From: Thinopyrum elongatum
Lineage: Eukaryota; Streptophyta; Magnoliopsida; Poales; Poaceae
DNA length: 64,000 nt
Direction: 5' to 3'
Assembly: GCA_011799875.1 (NCBI GenBank)
Contig: CM022298.1
Location: 283,599,395 to 283,663,394 of the forward strand
The notes below the pieces were generated by a model. That model had not been told where the DNA came from and made no database searches. It saw only the letters and a list, made by a program, of their open reading frames with translations. The translations under genes were made by a program, and so were the position numbers. Each line of letters opens with the position of its first letter. Within the stretch, counting starts at the first letter, position 1. This document shows, piece after piece, positions 24,495-38,012 of this stretch.

Positions 24495-27227
24495 AGGTCT
24501 GGCTATAGGACGCGCGGTCTAGGCACGAGCGTTAGTAACCGGTAGTATAGGATCCAGTTGGTTTGCTGCACTTGTTTGTTGCATTTGTTTGTGCATAGCA
24601 TGCATATAGACTAGATATCTTATCACTAACGATGGATCTGGTGAGTGTAGGTGGCATCGATTTCAATTCCCTACCTGTGCTCTCCAGTTTGCATATTTGT
24701 TCCTTGGTGTGGTGTCATCTTCGTCCCAGCAGAGTGATGCCAAGGTGCTTGGTGGTGTCGATCCCTTGTCGGATTGATGCACCGGTACCACACCAATATA
24801 TTCTCTTCAGTTACCCCTATCGTTTCGGTGATAGACAAGTGCTATCCCGGATCGTGCCATTCCACTAGCCGCTTCGGCAACCCTTACTGATCCTTGTTAT
24901 CAGAAAAGGGCAATGCCTGCAAGCCTTTCTCTCCCCACTATCTCATTCCGCCACCTATTCCCTGGACGGATACGGTTTCCCTCCGTATGCTTGATGATGT
25001 GGTCGTGACCTCCGTGTTCCGATCCCCGATCACCAAGTTCATCCTTGCCTCCGTGTCCAGATGGAACTAGTGTTAAGCCCGTAATTGGTGTAGCTATGTT
25101 TACACCAATTTTTTTCCACACATTGATTCACTTTTGTGCACATCGCCATAGCATGTTAGACCGTAATACCGGAGTTCTTGCGAGATTTGTGTGCTTAAGT
25201 AGGAATGCTTATTATTGCTGTGAATACCTGTAGAATGTGATATTGCTTGTGTGTGTGATCTTGCTGCTTTGTGTGCTTTTGTTTAGTCATTTTTTTTGGG
25301 CCCTTGGTGTTACCTTATTTTTCACCTTAAGGAAGTTGCTCACCGACCCTGAACCCAAAGAGTCAGTGAAGAGACAGCCATTTGGAAGCACAGCTCAGCA
25401 ATATGGAAGTTTCAGTAGACTGTGTTATATCGGGAATATCAGGCCTAAATGATATCTTGGCTGGATTGGTTATCAGCACCAAGTATACATCAGCGCAACT
25501 TTCACGGCAGTAATGATTGCATCAGCAAGAAGGCAAGTTGTATATGATCCACAGTGCATTCTATGCCAAAGGTATGATTCATATATACAAGGTTTGAGTC
25601 TGCTATGAGTATGATTTGAAACCTGCTATATTTCGAAAGCAGCCAGCATGTGCTATGAACTTAGTGTTCAGCAAGAAGGATAGCCGAATACCTTGTATGC
25701 CGAATAGTGAGCTGTTTGGGACGCGGATGAACCCTTGCCCGTCTTTCTTTGGTGACGGCACCACGCCTGTGTTCTGAGCTGTTTCCGGCCATCCAGGGTG
25801 GATGCCGACTTTTATTTCTCTTGTCAACAACTGGCCCGTGTTCTGAGCCGCTTTTCGGCCGTCTCGGGCAGCTGTTGAATTTCTCTCCGTAGCAGTGACC
25901 CTATGCTCTGAGCTGTTCTTCGGCCATCTTAGGGAACTGCTACTTTCTTCTTATCAACACCGTCTCATGCTCTGAGCTACTTTTCAGCCGTCTTGAGTCG
26001 GGGGTTGAGTTACTCCAGTAATGTCCTAGATCTGAGTTGTAAAGACCGTTCTGGTGGCTACTGGTTTGTTTCCGGTTTTATCCAAGGGTTCAGACGGTCG
26101 TTACCCTACAGCTACGACTTGTGAAGTAATATGCCTGCCGGAATATTGCACCTGACAACACCTATGGTCACACGGAGAGCCAAGAACACATAAGGCCAAG
26201 TTCTTTCAGCTAAGGACCCAGGCAAAGAGAACCATAATGAAGGAGCAAGGTTGTCCATACAAGTATGGTAATGCTACAAATACTCCAGACAGTCTGGCTC
26301 GGTACCAGTAACCATGGGTACACACCCACTGGGTCTATTCCATTTGCAGGGACCCCATATCAAGACAACCCGCCCAGCAAATCAGATATGTTTAGAATTG
26401 TCAGAACAGGGCAACCAAGCTGGTCAGGTCAGCTGAAAGATTAGCTCAGCAGTTCAAATTCAGCAACCATGTTAAAGCATTACAAGGTCTACCATCCATA
26501 TAGAGATATCGACAGACTGAGTAATCAGAAGGATGAACAACAGTCTCAAAGCATGTGTCCTCACAGATGGGAATCAGTTAAAGACTAACCTGCCGTAAAC
26601 AATATTCTGCTGCCAGGACCACTGTCAGTCAAGTCTATGGATAATATCACCGTACACCTTTATGCTGGTCATGACAGGTGACAGTCAAATATTTGGTAGG
26701 AGCCTTATACCCAAGATAGTGAAGATACCCAAGATGACTCAGCAATCCGTGCGAGAAGTCAGATTCCACCAGGAGAACGGTATGATTCATAGTACTGTTT
26801 TGAACCTGGAGGACACACAGTCATTTGAAGTCACCCAATGTAATGAGTAAAAGATTTCGTGTCCACCAAGAGAATCTGTTCACAACTCAGTGGATGGTCG
26901 TCTGTGTTGGATTTCATCGCAACACGTCCATGAGGAACCACCCTCGGACTTACGAGCAGGGCATATAGTTTGGTCAGGATAATTTATTGCCCCAGACAGG
27001 TCAGCAGACACAAAAGGATTGGAGTCAGAGTAACATATGAGGTAAGATTTGCCAGAAAAAGGGTCCAGTGAAGCAAACCACCCCGAAGCAAGGCAGTCAG
27101 TCATATGAAACTCAGTGGGAACATTATACAAAGGTAAAAAGGAAACCCGAGTTGGAAACGGTTTCCTCAAGTGGAAATATTCATGTTTGATCCCTGAGCA
27201 ACCAAATCTCGAGGATGAGATTTCTTT
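24495..27227 (+). mobile_element. Interior of the outer element, nearly non-coding
   Basis: Across 2.7 kb no gag, protease, RT, RNase H or integrase motif is readable; frames are under 80 codons apart from a 154-codon minus-strand frame without recognisable motifs. The only trace of a polyprotein is at the right end (27199-27240), where NLEDEISLRG can be read just before and across the polypurine tract, a phrase common at the C-terminus of plant chromovirus polyproteins. The left part is shared with 1-1960. The region also holds a tandem repeat (25771-26030). Confidence 0.75.
25771..26030 (+). repeat. Degenerate tandem repeat, about 66 bp x 4
   Basis: Units start near 25771, 25840, 25905 and 25969 with the core gctctgagctgtttttcggcc (one to four differences per unit) followed by a less conserved half. 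Confidence 0.75.
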
Positions 27228-27241
27228 AAGGGGGGTAGGTT
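27228..27241 (+). other. Polypurine tract, outer element
   Basis: aaggggggtaggtt directly precedes the 3' LTR. Confidence 0.8.
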
Positions 27242-29835
27242 TATAACACCCTGGATTTTGCCCATTTCCTTTTTCTTTTGATTTTGGTCCGGATTCGCTT
27301 TTCTGTAGCTTAGTGTCTTGCAACCTGGAGGGATCACTCTTCATTCATCTTCCGTAGTGGCTTTCCAACCTCAAAACCATCCCAAGACCATGTCATTTCC
27401 ATCTTGGACCAACCCCAATATTCTTTTCCTTGGGAAAATTCTGTTTTCTATTAAAGGAATAACCGTGTCTGTCCTGGGTTGTGAAGCAACCCACATTTCC
27501 ATCATTCCCAAAATTCCCAAATAATTCTCATAAATTGTTTGGGCCAGATCTTCCACAAATATGTCAAACCCTTCCTTGACATGTTCAAAAATATTTCACC
27601 AATATTCCTTTTCTGATTCTGCCCTATCTATCAGGTTGAGAAGCAAGTACCCTTTTTATTTGCTTGCTTGGTCTAAAACTTTTTGGGCATTCTTTCCTAT
27701 TTATATCATTGCCACATGCCAAGATTCAACTTTATTTGGATATTAAATCTCCCTTGGCTAATTTCCAAAGTTTCTGGTCAACTGGAATCTTTGTGAAGCA
27801 AGTGCTAGCTAGGAGTATCCAAATGAGTTGAAATTTTGCAAGCATCCTCATATGCTCAAATCATGACTCTCCACCAAGTTTCAACCCTATCCAATCAACT
27901 ATGTGAGCCTACCATCAAATCTTGGTTTCTGGTCAGATTTTCACATTGTGAAGCAACTATATTTTATACTGCTACATAATTGCTGAAAATTTACCAGAGC
28001 ATTCTACTACCCATATAACCTATCTCCACAAAATTTGGGCTCATTTAAACTCCCCAATTATTCCCTAGAATTTTTCTAAGATTCTGGTGAGAGAGGATAG
28101 CTGTGAAGGAAGTACCATTTTGGCTTGTCGAAATGGCATGAAATTTTTATGGCACTCTCATATGACCAAATCATCATCCTATGCCCAATTTCAGCCCAAG
28201 TTGCCACTCCATGTGAGTGGCACATCAAGATTGAGCTTCTGGACTAGATTGGTCAGTTGCAAAGCATCTACATTAAATCTTGGTCCATTTGTTTCCAAAC
28301 TTCCCAGGATTATAGTCCATCCTACCCTAAACCTCCCAGACATCACACTTGGCTCTTATCCCTTTCCTGTTGATCACAGTTTCAGGCAACAGTTGGATGC
28401 AGTAAACTTCAGAGGATCATTCACATCCAACCACAGTGACTTTCACTGAGCCATCACCTCCCTAAGACTGTGCCTTGGAGGCACAACACTCTGGACATGA
28501 TGTGGCCGGTCAGGGTACACCACGTGCGCCAGTTCACGCGATGACCACGCGTCTGGCATGCCAGCCAGCGCGCTCTGGCGATGGAACCCTTCGGCCTCGT
28601 CCGTTCCTTCTCTCCCTCGCCACTTAAACATGTCCAGAAGCTTCCCCTTGGCCTCGTCTTTACTCTGGAAGCCTCTCCACCTCCTCTTTCCCTCTCATCA
28701 CGCCACGGAGATCGCCAACGCGGCACTGCTCACCCGTGACCGCCGTATACATCCAAGCCGAACCCTCTCGAGCTCGCCAATGCAGTCCCTCCTTCTGTTG
28801 ATGTCAGGTCGGTACCAACCCTCGCTTGCCAGCTCGCCGGAAGCACCAGGACGGCGATAAGCCTGCCACGGCGGCAAGCTTATCGGGTGGCCACGGCCAG
28901 CTATATAAGCTGCGGCCCCGAGCCCCTCCCCGAGCATCCACTACTCCCCATCGGCCTCCCAACTCCCTCCTAGCCCTCCCAGGCCCCTCCAACCGTCCCC
29001 GGGGCTCCTCCCTCCTCGCCACGGCCACCACGGCCATCGCCGACCGCCGCTCAAATTCGAGCAGTCCGGCCACTCCCCCCTCACCTAGCCTTCCCCAGAG
29101 AGCCTCCTCGACCTCCTAGATCATCCCCAGTACCAAGCAGCAGCCGCGGTGTCCCCGAGCTGTACTCCCCATCACAGCCCGCCAACGCCGTTCGCCGCGG
29201 CCGACCCTCCGCTCACCTCCGAGCCCCTCACAGGTCGTTCTGTGCACGGATGGATTCGCCTCGCTCTCCTGAGTCTGCCGGTAGGTCTGGCGCCAACTGC
29301 GGTGGCCTGTGCCGATGGCAAACCTCGTCGGGGTCGGCCCTTTCCTCGGCCAGGCGCGGGCACGGAGGAAGAAGAAGGTCCTGGCCAGGCATGCCCCACC
29401 TGCGCGCGGACCCCACCGGTCAGCCACACGGGAGGTTGACCTCGGACCGCTGAGGTGGATAAGTGGAAGCATACTCTACAGAGTACGCGACCGTAGCGGC
29501 GAAGACGTATTTTCTCAAAGTGCGCAACCGGCCGAACTAACAGGGACCTGAATGTAATTATTATTTCTGCAGATTAGTCCCTTGTAGAAAACCACTATAA
29601 CTTTTTGCCCGTGACTCCGATCGAGGTGATTCCAAAGCCCACTTCTTCGTCTCTTCGAGCCCGACTCGTTGGTATCATTTTCACTATGTGGTCCCACTAT
29701 GGAAATGACCATTTTACCCTTGTCGTAAACAGCCCCCTCCGAGAGAGAACTGTTTCTGGCACTCAACTCCGCGGACTCTCTGCACTTCTTCCCGATGGTC
29801 CCTTCCTCCCCAGGCAAGCCACAGCTCTCATCTGC
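27242..29835 (+). repeat. Outer element 3' LTR, first part
   Basis: It begins tataacaccctgga, with TA in place of the TG of the 5' LTR, and runs to the insertion of nested copy 2. The TATA box is conserved at 28902-28908. Confidence 0.9.
28902..28908 (+). promoter_or_regulatory. TATA box in outer 3' LTR
   Basis: tatataa, the counterpart of 10398-10404. The bases around it (ccagctatataagct) are unchanged between the LTRs. Confidence 0.6.
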
Positions 29836-32800
29836 TGTCACATCCCTAGTTCTGGCTAGGCCAGTTTCATGTGTGCGTCATGTTTAATTTCAAATGAAGT
29901 TGAAATGGGGATGACAGAAACCCCCAGCACCACTTAAACCAATTAGGATTTACTAAAATCCTTTTCAATGAACCTGAAATGCCCTTCTAAAATGTTCATC
30001 ATCTTTGCCTTGGTCTAGAACCTCTGACAAAAATGGTGCACAATTTTCTAGGACATCATTGGGTCACTGAATTAAATCCTATGTTATTTGAATTTGGACA
30101 TTTAAATGCTATTAAATATTTTAAATGTCCAAATAATCCCAAACTGAAATGTTCCATGTTGGATATACTCTATACAGTGGGCATGAGCAGTTTGGTGATT
30201 TTTGGAAATGCTCTGGCATTTTCAATAAAGCCAAACACAACTACAGAAAATAGAAAAAACAGAAATAAAAGAGAGAGAGAGTTACCTGGCCTTACCTGGC
30301 TGGCCCAGGTCCTGTGCAGCCCAGCTGGCAGCCCAGCCCACCTGGCCACCTCCTCCTGTCGTCTTCCTCCTTGCCAGGAGGACGGGCGCATGCCGACGTG
30401 CGCGCACCGCCGTGCAGCCACCTCCTCCCTCCCTCCCTGCCTGGCTCCTCCCCGGTGCGCCTAGACGACGCCACGAAGACGCCACACAACCCCCTGACCC
30501 CTCTCACTCTTCCCCGTGGCCCCTCTCCCCTCTGCCCCTCTCTCTCACCCGCGCCGAGCACAGCCGTCGCCGCCGACGAGCACCACCGTGGCCACAGCCA
30601 CTGCCTCGCCTCGTCGATGCGCTCAGAGGCTCCGCTTCGACCCCCTCTTCCTCTCCACCGAGCCGCGCCCCGCCGGAAGCCCTGCAGCGTCGTCCCCGAC
30701 ATCGTCTTCAACCTCTGGCCGCTGGTGAACTCTTCGGGGATTCGCGAGATCTAGTCTCTCCCCGGACTCGCCGTTGCCTCTGCTGGATTCGTCGTGAGCC
30801 CCTGCGCCTTTCCCCTCTCTCCCCGCAGTCTAACTCGCCCTCTAGCGCTAGCGCTGCCGTGCCCGAGAGCTCGCTGCCGCCGTCCATGGCGCCGCCGCGG
30901 CCACAGCTGCTGCCACCCGTGTCCGAGCTCATCAGCGCGTTCGTTGCAGCCCCAGGAGCCGAACGCGCCCACCAGCTTGCCCTCCCGTGCACCGTAGCAC
31001 CAATCCCGCAAACACCGAACCCCGGCCGCCGCCTCTGAGCTCACCGTCGTCATTTTCGGCGACCCCGAGGCCTCCCGATCGCTTCTCTAGACGCGGTCGA
31101 GCGCGGGCTATCTTCTGGTGGTCTTCGCGCGTCCAGCCGCCGCCCGTAGCGCGTTCCCGAGCGTCGCCGCCGCGTTTGCGTGCTCGCCGGCGTTCAACTC
31201 CGGCGTGCTGACATGGCAACGTCATTAGTGGCTAATGACCCTCTAACTAACCCCCTAGCTCGCTGACATGCGGGCCCTACTGCCTAACTAACCATCTAAC
31301 AAAAATAGTTTAAGTTTAATCTAAACACAGTGGCCCCACGCGTCGGCGTTGACCTCGCTGACGTGGCCGTTGACCGGACCCACCTGTCTGTGACATTAAA
31401 TGTTACTGTGTCACTGACCAGTGGGTCCCACTGGTCAGGTTTGACCTGGACCGTCTCCGTTGACCTGCTGACGTCACACCGACGTCATGCTGACGCAGTA
31501 AATCATTTTCTGGATTTAAAATAATCAGAAAATGTCCAAAACTTCTAAAATTCATAGAAAATAAACTATAGCTCAGAATGAAATAATTTATATATGAAAA
31601 ATGATCAGAAAAATCCAAAGAATCTGAATATGGCATTTTCGTGCATGTTTGAACAAGTTAACCTCACTGAATAGGACAATTCATGATTATGGAATAAATA
31701 GTAATTAGTTTTGGAGTTGGAATTTGCTATAGGTTTGAATTCCACTTCAATGAATATGACTAACTGTTGCACTAGGTCAATTCAGTACCTTAATATGACA
31801 TACCATTCATATGAATGTGCATTGCATTGATTGTGGTTCCTCTTGTGTTTGCCGGTGGTTGCTCCCTCTTAGTAGACGTGGTTCCGACGACGTGTTCGAT
31901 GACACCGATGAAGAACTATATTATCTTCAGAAGTGCCAGGCAAGCAAAACCCCCTTGTTCATTCTGATACAATCCCACTCTCTCGCTCCTGCTCTCTTGT
32001 ACTGCATTAGGACAACATCGATTCAACTGTTACATGCTGCGGTAGCTGAACCCCTTTTCGTATGCATGACCTGTCATTGCCACAGTAAATAGATGAAACC
32101 CACTAGCATGAGTAGGAGTTGTTTGAGCCCTGATGTGCCTACTCATTCATGCCTGTTTGTTATGCCTGCTACTGCTTAGAGTTGAGTCGGGTCTGATTCA
32201 TCGGGGATGATTCAGAGGTGATGAACATGTCCTACTGTGTGTGAGCTAAGTGTGTGAACACGATTTGGTAAAGGTAGCGGTGAGAGGCCATGTAGGAGTA
32301 CATGGTGGGTTGTCTCATTGAAACCGTCCTCAGGAACTGAGTTCTGTGTTTGTGATCCATGAACAGCTACTACCACACGTTGGGCCCTGAAATATGACCC
32401 CGCTCGACTTATTAACCGCCCCTATCCTCTGTCCAGGAGTTGCAAATAGTTTCTGGTGTTTGTAGGATATGTGTTGGAGGCCGTGCGTAGTGCTGACCCT
32501 AGGGGTGGGCTATGTTGCGGTAGATACACCGTGGCCCGGTGTACCGAGTGCCCGTTTGGTTTCTCGGGAACCCTGCACACATCGTTTGGGGCTGTGAGCG
32601 AAACCTCGGCCGGATCTCCTCGCGGATGGAACCCGAATAGGCGATAAACCTGGACTAGAGACTTGTGTGGTTAGTTAGGTCGTGGTCTACACCCACGTCG
32701 GCTTTTGCTTGAAGTCTGCCGAGCACATGTCGTGTGCAGACGCTAAGTGGTGGAAACATGTGTGAAGAAGTACACCCCTGCAGGGTTAATATGATCTATT

Positions 32801-34003
32801 CGAATAGCCGTGTCCACGGTAAAGGACTTCTGGGTTGCCTGTCCAGTTCATAGACAAGTGAAAGTGGATACTCTAAAACTCGCAAGATAAGCGTGAGTGC
32901 CATGGATGGCGTTCTCGTAGGGAGACGGGAGCGGATCCATAGTGGTGTATTGATATGGTGAATATGTGGACTCGTGTGCGCCACCTCAAAAGAGTTACTT
33001 GCTGTCGTAGTTCATGTTATTCACTGAGTCAAAGCTGGCCTGCTGCAGTTAAACTCCACCACCCCCTTTGTTGATACCGATGCATATGTAGTTAGTTCTG
33101 ATGTAAGTCTTAATGGGTACATTTGTACTCATGTTTGCTTAATTTATGTTTTTTGCAGAGAGACTCAGTCTTGCTAGTAGTTCCGCGTGGGCTTCGACGT
33201 TTAGCTTGTTACCTCAGCTACGATCTTGTGCCCTCGGCAGGATCTGGTAGATAGTCAGGCTTCTCAGCCTTTTTCATTTGTAGATGTCTCTTACTCAGAC
33301 ATGTTAAGCTTCCGCATGTGCTTTGACTTGTATGCTCTGAATGTTGGGTCATGAGACCCATGTTTGTAATACTTGGCTCCTCGGAGCCTAATGAATAAAT
33401 ACTCTGAGTCGTAGAGTCTTGTTGTGATGCCATGTTGTATTTGCCCATATCCAGCATATTGTGTGTATGATTGAAATGCTTGGTATGTGTGGGATCCGAC
33501 AACCTAGTTGTTTATCCCTGGTAGCCTCTCTTATGGGGAAATGTAGTCTGGTGCTTCCACTGAGGCTTGGTAGTCCGCTACAGCCCGGTTTACCGGAGTC
33601 CTGTTAGCTTGCTACTGCTCCGGAACACTTAGACTGGCCGGCATGTGTCCTTCCTCGATCCTGTGTCTGTCCCTTCAAGGAAACGTCACACGGTGTCTTT
33701 CGGAGTCCTGCTAGCCCAGTTGCTACAGCCCGAATTCACTCGCTGATGACCGACACGTTCGTTGCTGGGTCATGTATGCCTGTCCCCGTAAGTTAGTGCC
33801 ACTTTGGGTTCACGACTAGTCATGTCGGCCCGGGTTCTCTGTCATATGGATGCTAGCGACACTATCATATACGTGAGCCAAAAGGTGCAAATGGTCCCGG
33901 GCCATGGTAAGGCGACACCCATGGGAATACCGTACGTGAGCCCGCAAAGTGATATGAGGTGTTACCGGCTAGATCGATGTGACTTGGAATCGGGGTCCTG
34001 ACA
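29836..34003 (+). repeat. Nested copy 2, 5' LTR (4168 bp)
   Basis: GC-rich core at about 30285-31210, preceded by ataaaagagagagagag. It is about 190 bp longer than the LTRs of copy 1, the difference lying mostly in the core and just after it. Confidence 0.95.
32796..32819 (+). promoter_or_regulatory. Double palindrome, nested copy 2 5' LTR
   Basis: ctattcgaatag plus ccgtgtccacgg, identical to the outer-element version rather than to copy 1. Confidence 0.7.
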
Positions 34004-34007
34004 GCGT

Positions 34008-34019
34008 TGGTATCAGAGC
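34008..34019 (+). other. Primer-binding site, nested copy 2
   Basis: tggtatcagagc, four bases after the LTR end, initiator methionine tRNA type. Confidence 0.9.
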
Positions 34020-37000
34020 CTGACTGCCTGTAGGATTACCAAGCCAAACTGGTCGAAGTTGAGTCTAGAAATGCTTTAGTTATATAAGGGAATTGATTGT
34101 GGAAGGGAACGTAAGGCTCTTTTTACTCCTTTACCTTATGCCTTTCTGATCTGAGTCAACCTCTTCTTTGCTACGGGGTTTAAGAACTAGGCTTCTCATC
34201 TTTCTATCAGGATCACGTGTTACTAATCCGTAGACTCATAGGATTGTTGGATTTAAGCCTCATTTTAGTTCCTACTACTTTCGTGTGTTGTTAGGTGATC
34301 TCAGAATCTTGATATTGTGTTGCTAAGTGGTTATGCCACCAATTGCAGGATGTCTCAAATCTTTTGAGCATTTACAACCATTATGCTGTCCGAGTCATCC
34401 CAGGTTTCCAAACAATCTGATGCATTTGCAAAATGCTTTCCCTCTATTTCCGCGTCCCTTTGGGCCAGATTAAGCACACTAACGGTCTGTTGAGGTACTC
34501 CATTGCCTTGACATATGTGTTGGAGCTAGTATTATGACCCTAGGTATCCTAGAGAACCACCAAGTAATCTAGTAATGCTTTATATTCCTAGTGTGATGAT
34601 TCTGGCCATCATTCTCGAAAGCATCCCGTGATGCCATTTAGTTAGTAGGCATTCTATTTCCGGGTTCTTGAGCCCAGGATTCACTCTACTTTCTTCCTGT
34701 TGTTAGTGTTCGCTAGTTCCTTTAGGATATTAGTAACCTTGCGACAGTCCTCGAGGTCCGTGGTATTTCCTTCTTCCAAATACCATGAACCATTAAGGCA
34801 GAAGTTCTTTGAACCAAAAGATCACAACCAGAGTGCTCTTGATGAGTTCTCCATTCTACATTGTGAATCTGCCAGTCCTACCTTTCTGCATGGATTATCT
34901 GGAAGAAATATGTTGAACTTGTTTGACATACTAAATCTATGCATCCGCAACTCAGAAAACTATATGTTCCTTTGAGTTGTCTCTCTTTAGTTGTATTCTG
35001 ACCTCTGTCTATCAATTGATAGTCAGGACTAATTGTGCATTCGTGTTATCAATGCTTATTATTCTTGTGGTCCGTCAAGCCGTTCTATTCCGGAATGACT
35101 AGGAGAAACAAACTCCAGTACCTCATCCATATCCGGATTGGGTCAAAATAGTTGTGCTCCGCAGATCAAAATGCCAATCCAGCTTTTGGTTTTGTTCTAC
35201 CCTGAAGTATTACCGTCTTATGTCAAGAATGTCATGAAAATTGCACAACCTCTTATGAATTCTTGACGAAGTGATACTTCTCACCATAGTTCTTCATTCC
35301 TTGGTCTCCGTGTTGTTGCAACCGAAATACCGACAAGGGAATCGTGATGTGTGAAATAAACACTCCCAGCAACCCCGTTGCTTGGTAGTTAATGGACAAT
35401 AATCTCATTCTTAGCGTGTTGATTGTTGAATCATCACCCCAACGTTGATCGTGCCACCTAGTCCATATTTCTGGTGCACCCTTCGATCAATGAGTTAGGA
35501 TTATGTCAATCCCTTGCTTATTTGATCACATCGTCTTGCCCTGAAAAGCAAGATTGTTCTCGAGCTTAATTACATATCGGTGGTTCGTGACTTTCCGAAT
35601 ATCTTCTCGGAAGTGCTACCAGGTTGTCACCTGACCGCTATGTTGAGTTCTTGATCAAGTTGGTTTCTTGTAAACCACCCTTTCTCCAAGAATCTGTGTT
35701 GGATACCCTGATGCTAGTTGGTTAAGCTAAACAACAACTTGGAGAGTTGGAAGATGAGAGCTTGTCTGACTCAGTTCATTTCTAAGGGATATCCTCGTGT
35801 GTATGTGTTGAAGAAAGATGATACTTTCATTGATTGATCCTTGTGATCAATTGTTGGACCTATTATCTTATCCAAACTTTGATTTGAGTATGGGCTATCA
35901 TCAAATCAAATCAGAACCAACGATGTTCGTAATGTTGTCTTATCCGTGGTTGTTTCCTCGGGCATACACCATTATATCTTTTGGTCTGACCCATGCTATC
36001 ATCTTGTTCACATAATCATGTAACCCCATCTTATGGGAATCTTGATAAATTGTTGTTGAGCCCATCGACAACATCCTTATCTTGTCCATGATTCATGTTG
36101 AACATTTAAGTTAGTATTGGAAACTTTTGTAAGCATTTCTTCATGCTAGCTCATGGAGCATATGTTTGGATGAAAGAAGTGACTTCCTCTAATTCATGTG
36201 CATTCGATGCAAGTTGCCACCGTGAATTCGAGAGAGTTTGTTTTGCTTCCTTTGGAATCATCCCAAGTTAGTCATGCACGTGCGAAGTGCCCTATGGTTT
36301 GATAGGTTGGCTGCCTCCACTTTATATGTGTTCCTAGCACACCAAGCCACTGATTGACTTGTTCAAGGAGAAGAAGTTCCTTCTTAAGAGCATGCCTTAT
36401 GCAAGGACTTCGATATCCTCATTGATGGTCCCCAACCAGAACTCGGTAGTGTTTTATTGTAAGACTATCCTGTGGCCATGCTTGTCTGGGACAGCGTGTT
36501 CACATGTTTGTAGCAGAACCCGCTCATGTTTTGGAGCTTGCTACCAAAGTTCATCTCCCGAGAATCTCGCAACGCCATCTCGTTGGTTTGTGTTGCAAAC
36601 TTCCCTTTTCCGGACATGCTGTCTGAAATATCCTGTTACCAACCAGATCTGAATCTCAGGCAGATATGATGGTTGGAATGTCTCCCAAGAGCTATAATAT
36701 TGGTCTCTGTAACCCGGTAAGTGGATGTTGTGGCCAACACACCCAGCCGGAAGACCTATTATTGTAGTATCCTGATTGATAAAGTTGGCCACCTCCCCAT
36801 AAGGATTCCGTAGGATTTACTTCCGTAGTTATTCATTATGGATTCTTACGCTCCCGAAGTCCGACCTTCTACTTGATGTTCAAGATGCCAAACCATATCA
36901 AATGGGTTACGCTAGTACATCAAGGAGAACATTAGAAGCAGAGTGCTAAATGTCTCTCGGTCGATCATCTAGATTTTGTTTCCTTGGCCTCGCTAGGGTG

Positions 37001-38012
37001 AAATCTGAGTAGATGTTATCTTCCTTTGCATCTGCATTATCCATCACTATTCATCATGGTAGTATGTTGGGTTGCCAGTATCCTCGACACGGATGTTGGT
37101 AAGACCTTGATGAATATGTAAATGCTCAAGTTCTTGAGAGCACGTGCAAACATTGGGTTTATCATTGGCATTAATTGGGATTTGCTCCCAGTTTTCTTCG
37201 GTTATGCTATAACCATTCCAACAGTGGAATCACTCTATACTGTTGAGCTTCTCCCTAGTTACTAAGAATCATTCCCAGCATTTGCATTTTGTTCCAGCTT
37301 GCACCGCCATTATACCATCCAACTATGGACTACCCTTCTCGGCAATTACTGATCAGGATCATCTTCAAGGTAGTTCTACCACGGATTCCACCCATTCCCG
37401 ATGATAAGCAAAATCATCCCTTGTGTTGTCTTCAACAAGGTAATCCACATCATCCATACTAGTCCAAGTATGCCATTCTACCGAACTCCTCCAAACGATC
37501 GCTCGAGATTTGCCTTAGGCTGGTATAGAGAGTCTCAATGATCTCTATATCAAAAGTAATTCTTTTTGCCACTTAAGGTAATAAGTCTACGAGTCATTTT
37601 TCCTGAGGTGTCTCGTTATGGTATCATGGCAATTCAAATCCTCGCTACGTTGACAACCGTTCACCACCATCTTAAGTGTGGAATTGTTGTCTACCTTGTG
37701 AACCTCCATCATCTGTTTCACTCCATCCCTCTAGATGTATGCTTCGTGTCTCAGCTCGAGAGATGTTGCTATGTCTCATTCCGTGATTTGATCCTGAGTT
37801 GTTCGATCTTCGAGGAGATCGATCCTTCTAGAGTTTTTTTTTGTTTCCTCTCGTTGTCATGTTGGTTGGAGTTCTCGGAGCAAGACATCGAGACAAAGAT
37901 GGTGATCAAATCAACGTTCTTATGAGATGCAACCTGGATCGTGAAGATTGTGTTAGTCTGCTTCCCCCCCTTCATCTTACCCTACGCTTGAATCTCGGGA
38001 CGAGATTCTTTT
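34020..38012 (+). pseudogene. pol: Fossil gypsy pol of nested copy 2
   Basis: The same islands as in copy 1 are present: the protease-RT linker near 35580, RT near 35809-36015 (VLKKDDTF, FDLSMGYHQIK, SFGLTHA) and the integrase C-terminus near 37735-37775 (DVCFVSQLERC). The nonsense codon after VLKKDDTFID and the break after SFGLTHA are shared with copy 1. Copy 2 keeps 334 bp (36856-37189) that copy 1 has lost, and has its own differences in the RNase H part. Nothing here could encode a working enzyme. Confidence 0.75.

Noticed and set aside
25771..26030. Regularly spaced repeats resembling a CRISPR array
   Set aside because: The units are degenerate, no constant repeat alternates with unique spacers, and the context is a plant retrotransposon.
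26880..27344. Minus-strand frame of 154 codons in the outer element interior
   Set aside because: It crosses the interior-LTR border, and its sequence has no motif and no homologous frame at 1-1960.
30292..31053. Minus- and plus-strand frames of 100-210 codons
   Set aside because: The same GC-rich core in the 5' LTR of nested copy 2; no conservation between LTR subfamilies at the protein level.
16644..34019. tggtatcagagc at three places as possible tRNA gene remnants
   Set aside because: Each lies four or five bases after an LTR end and is only 12-13 bases long, so it is a primer-binding site.
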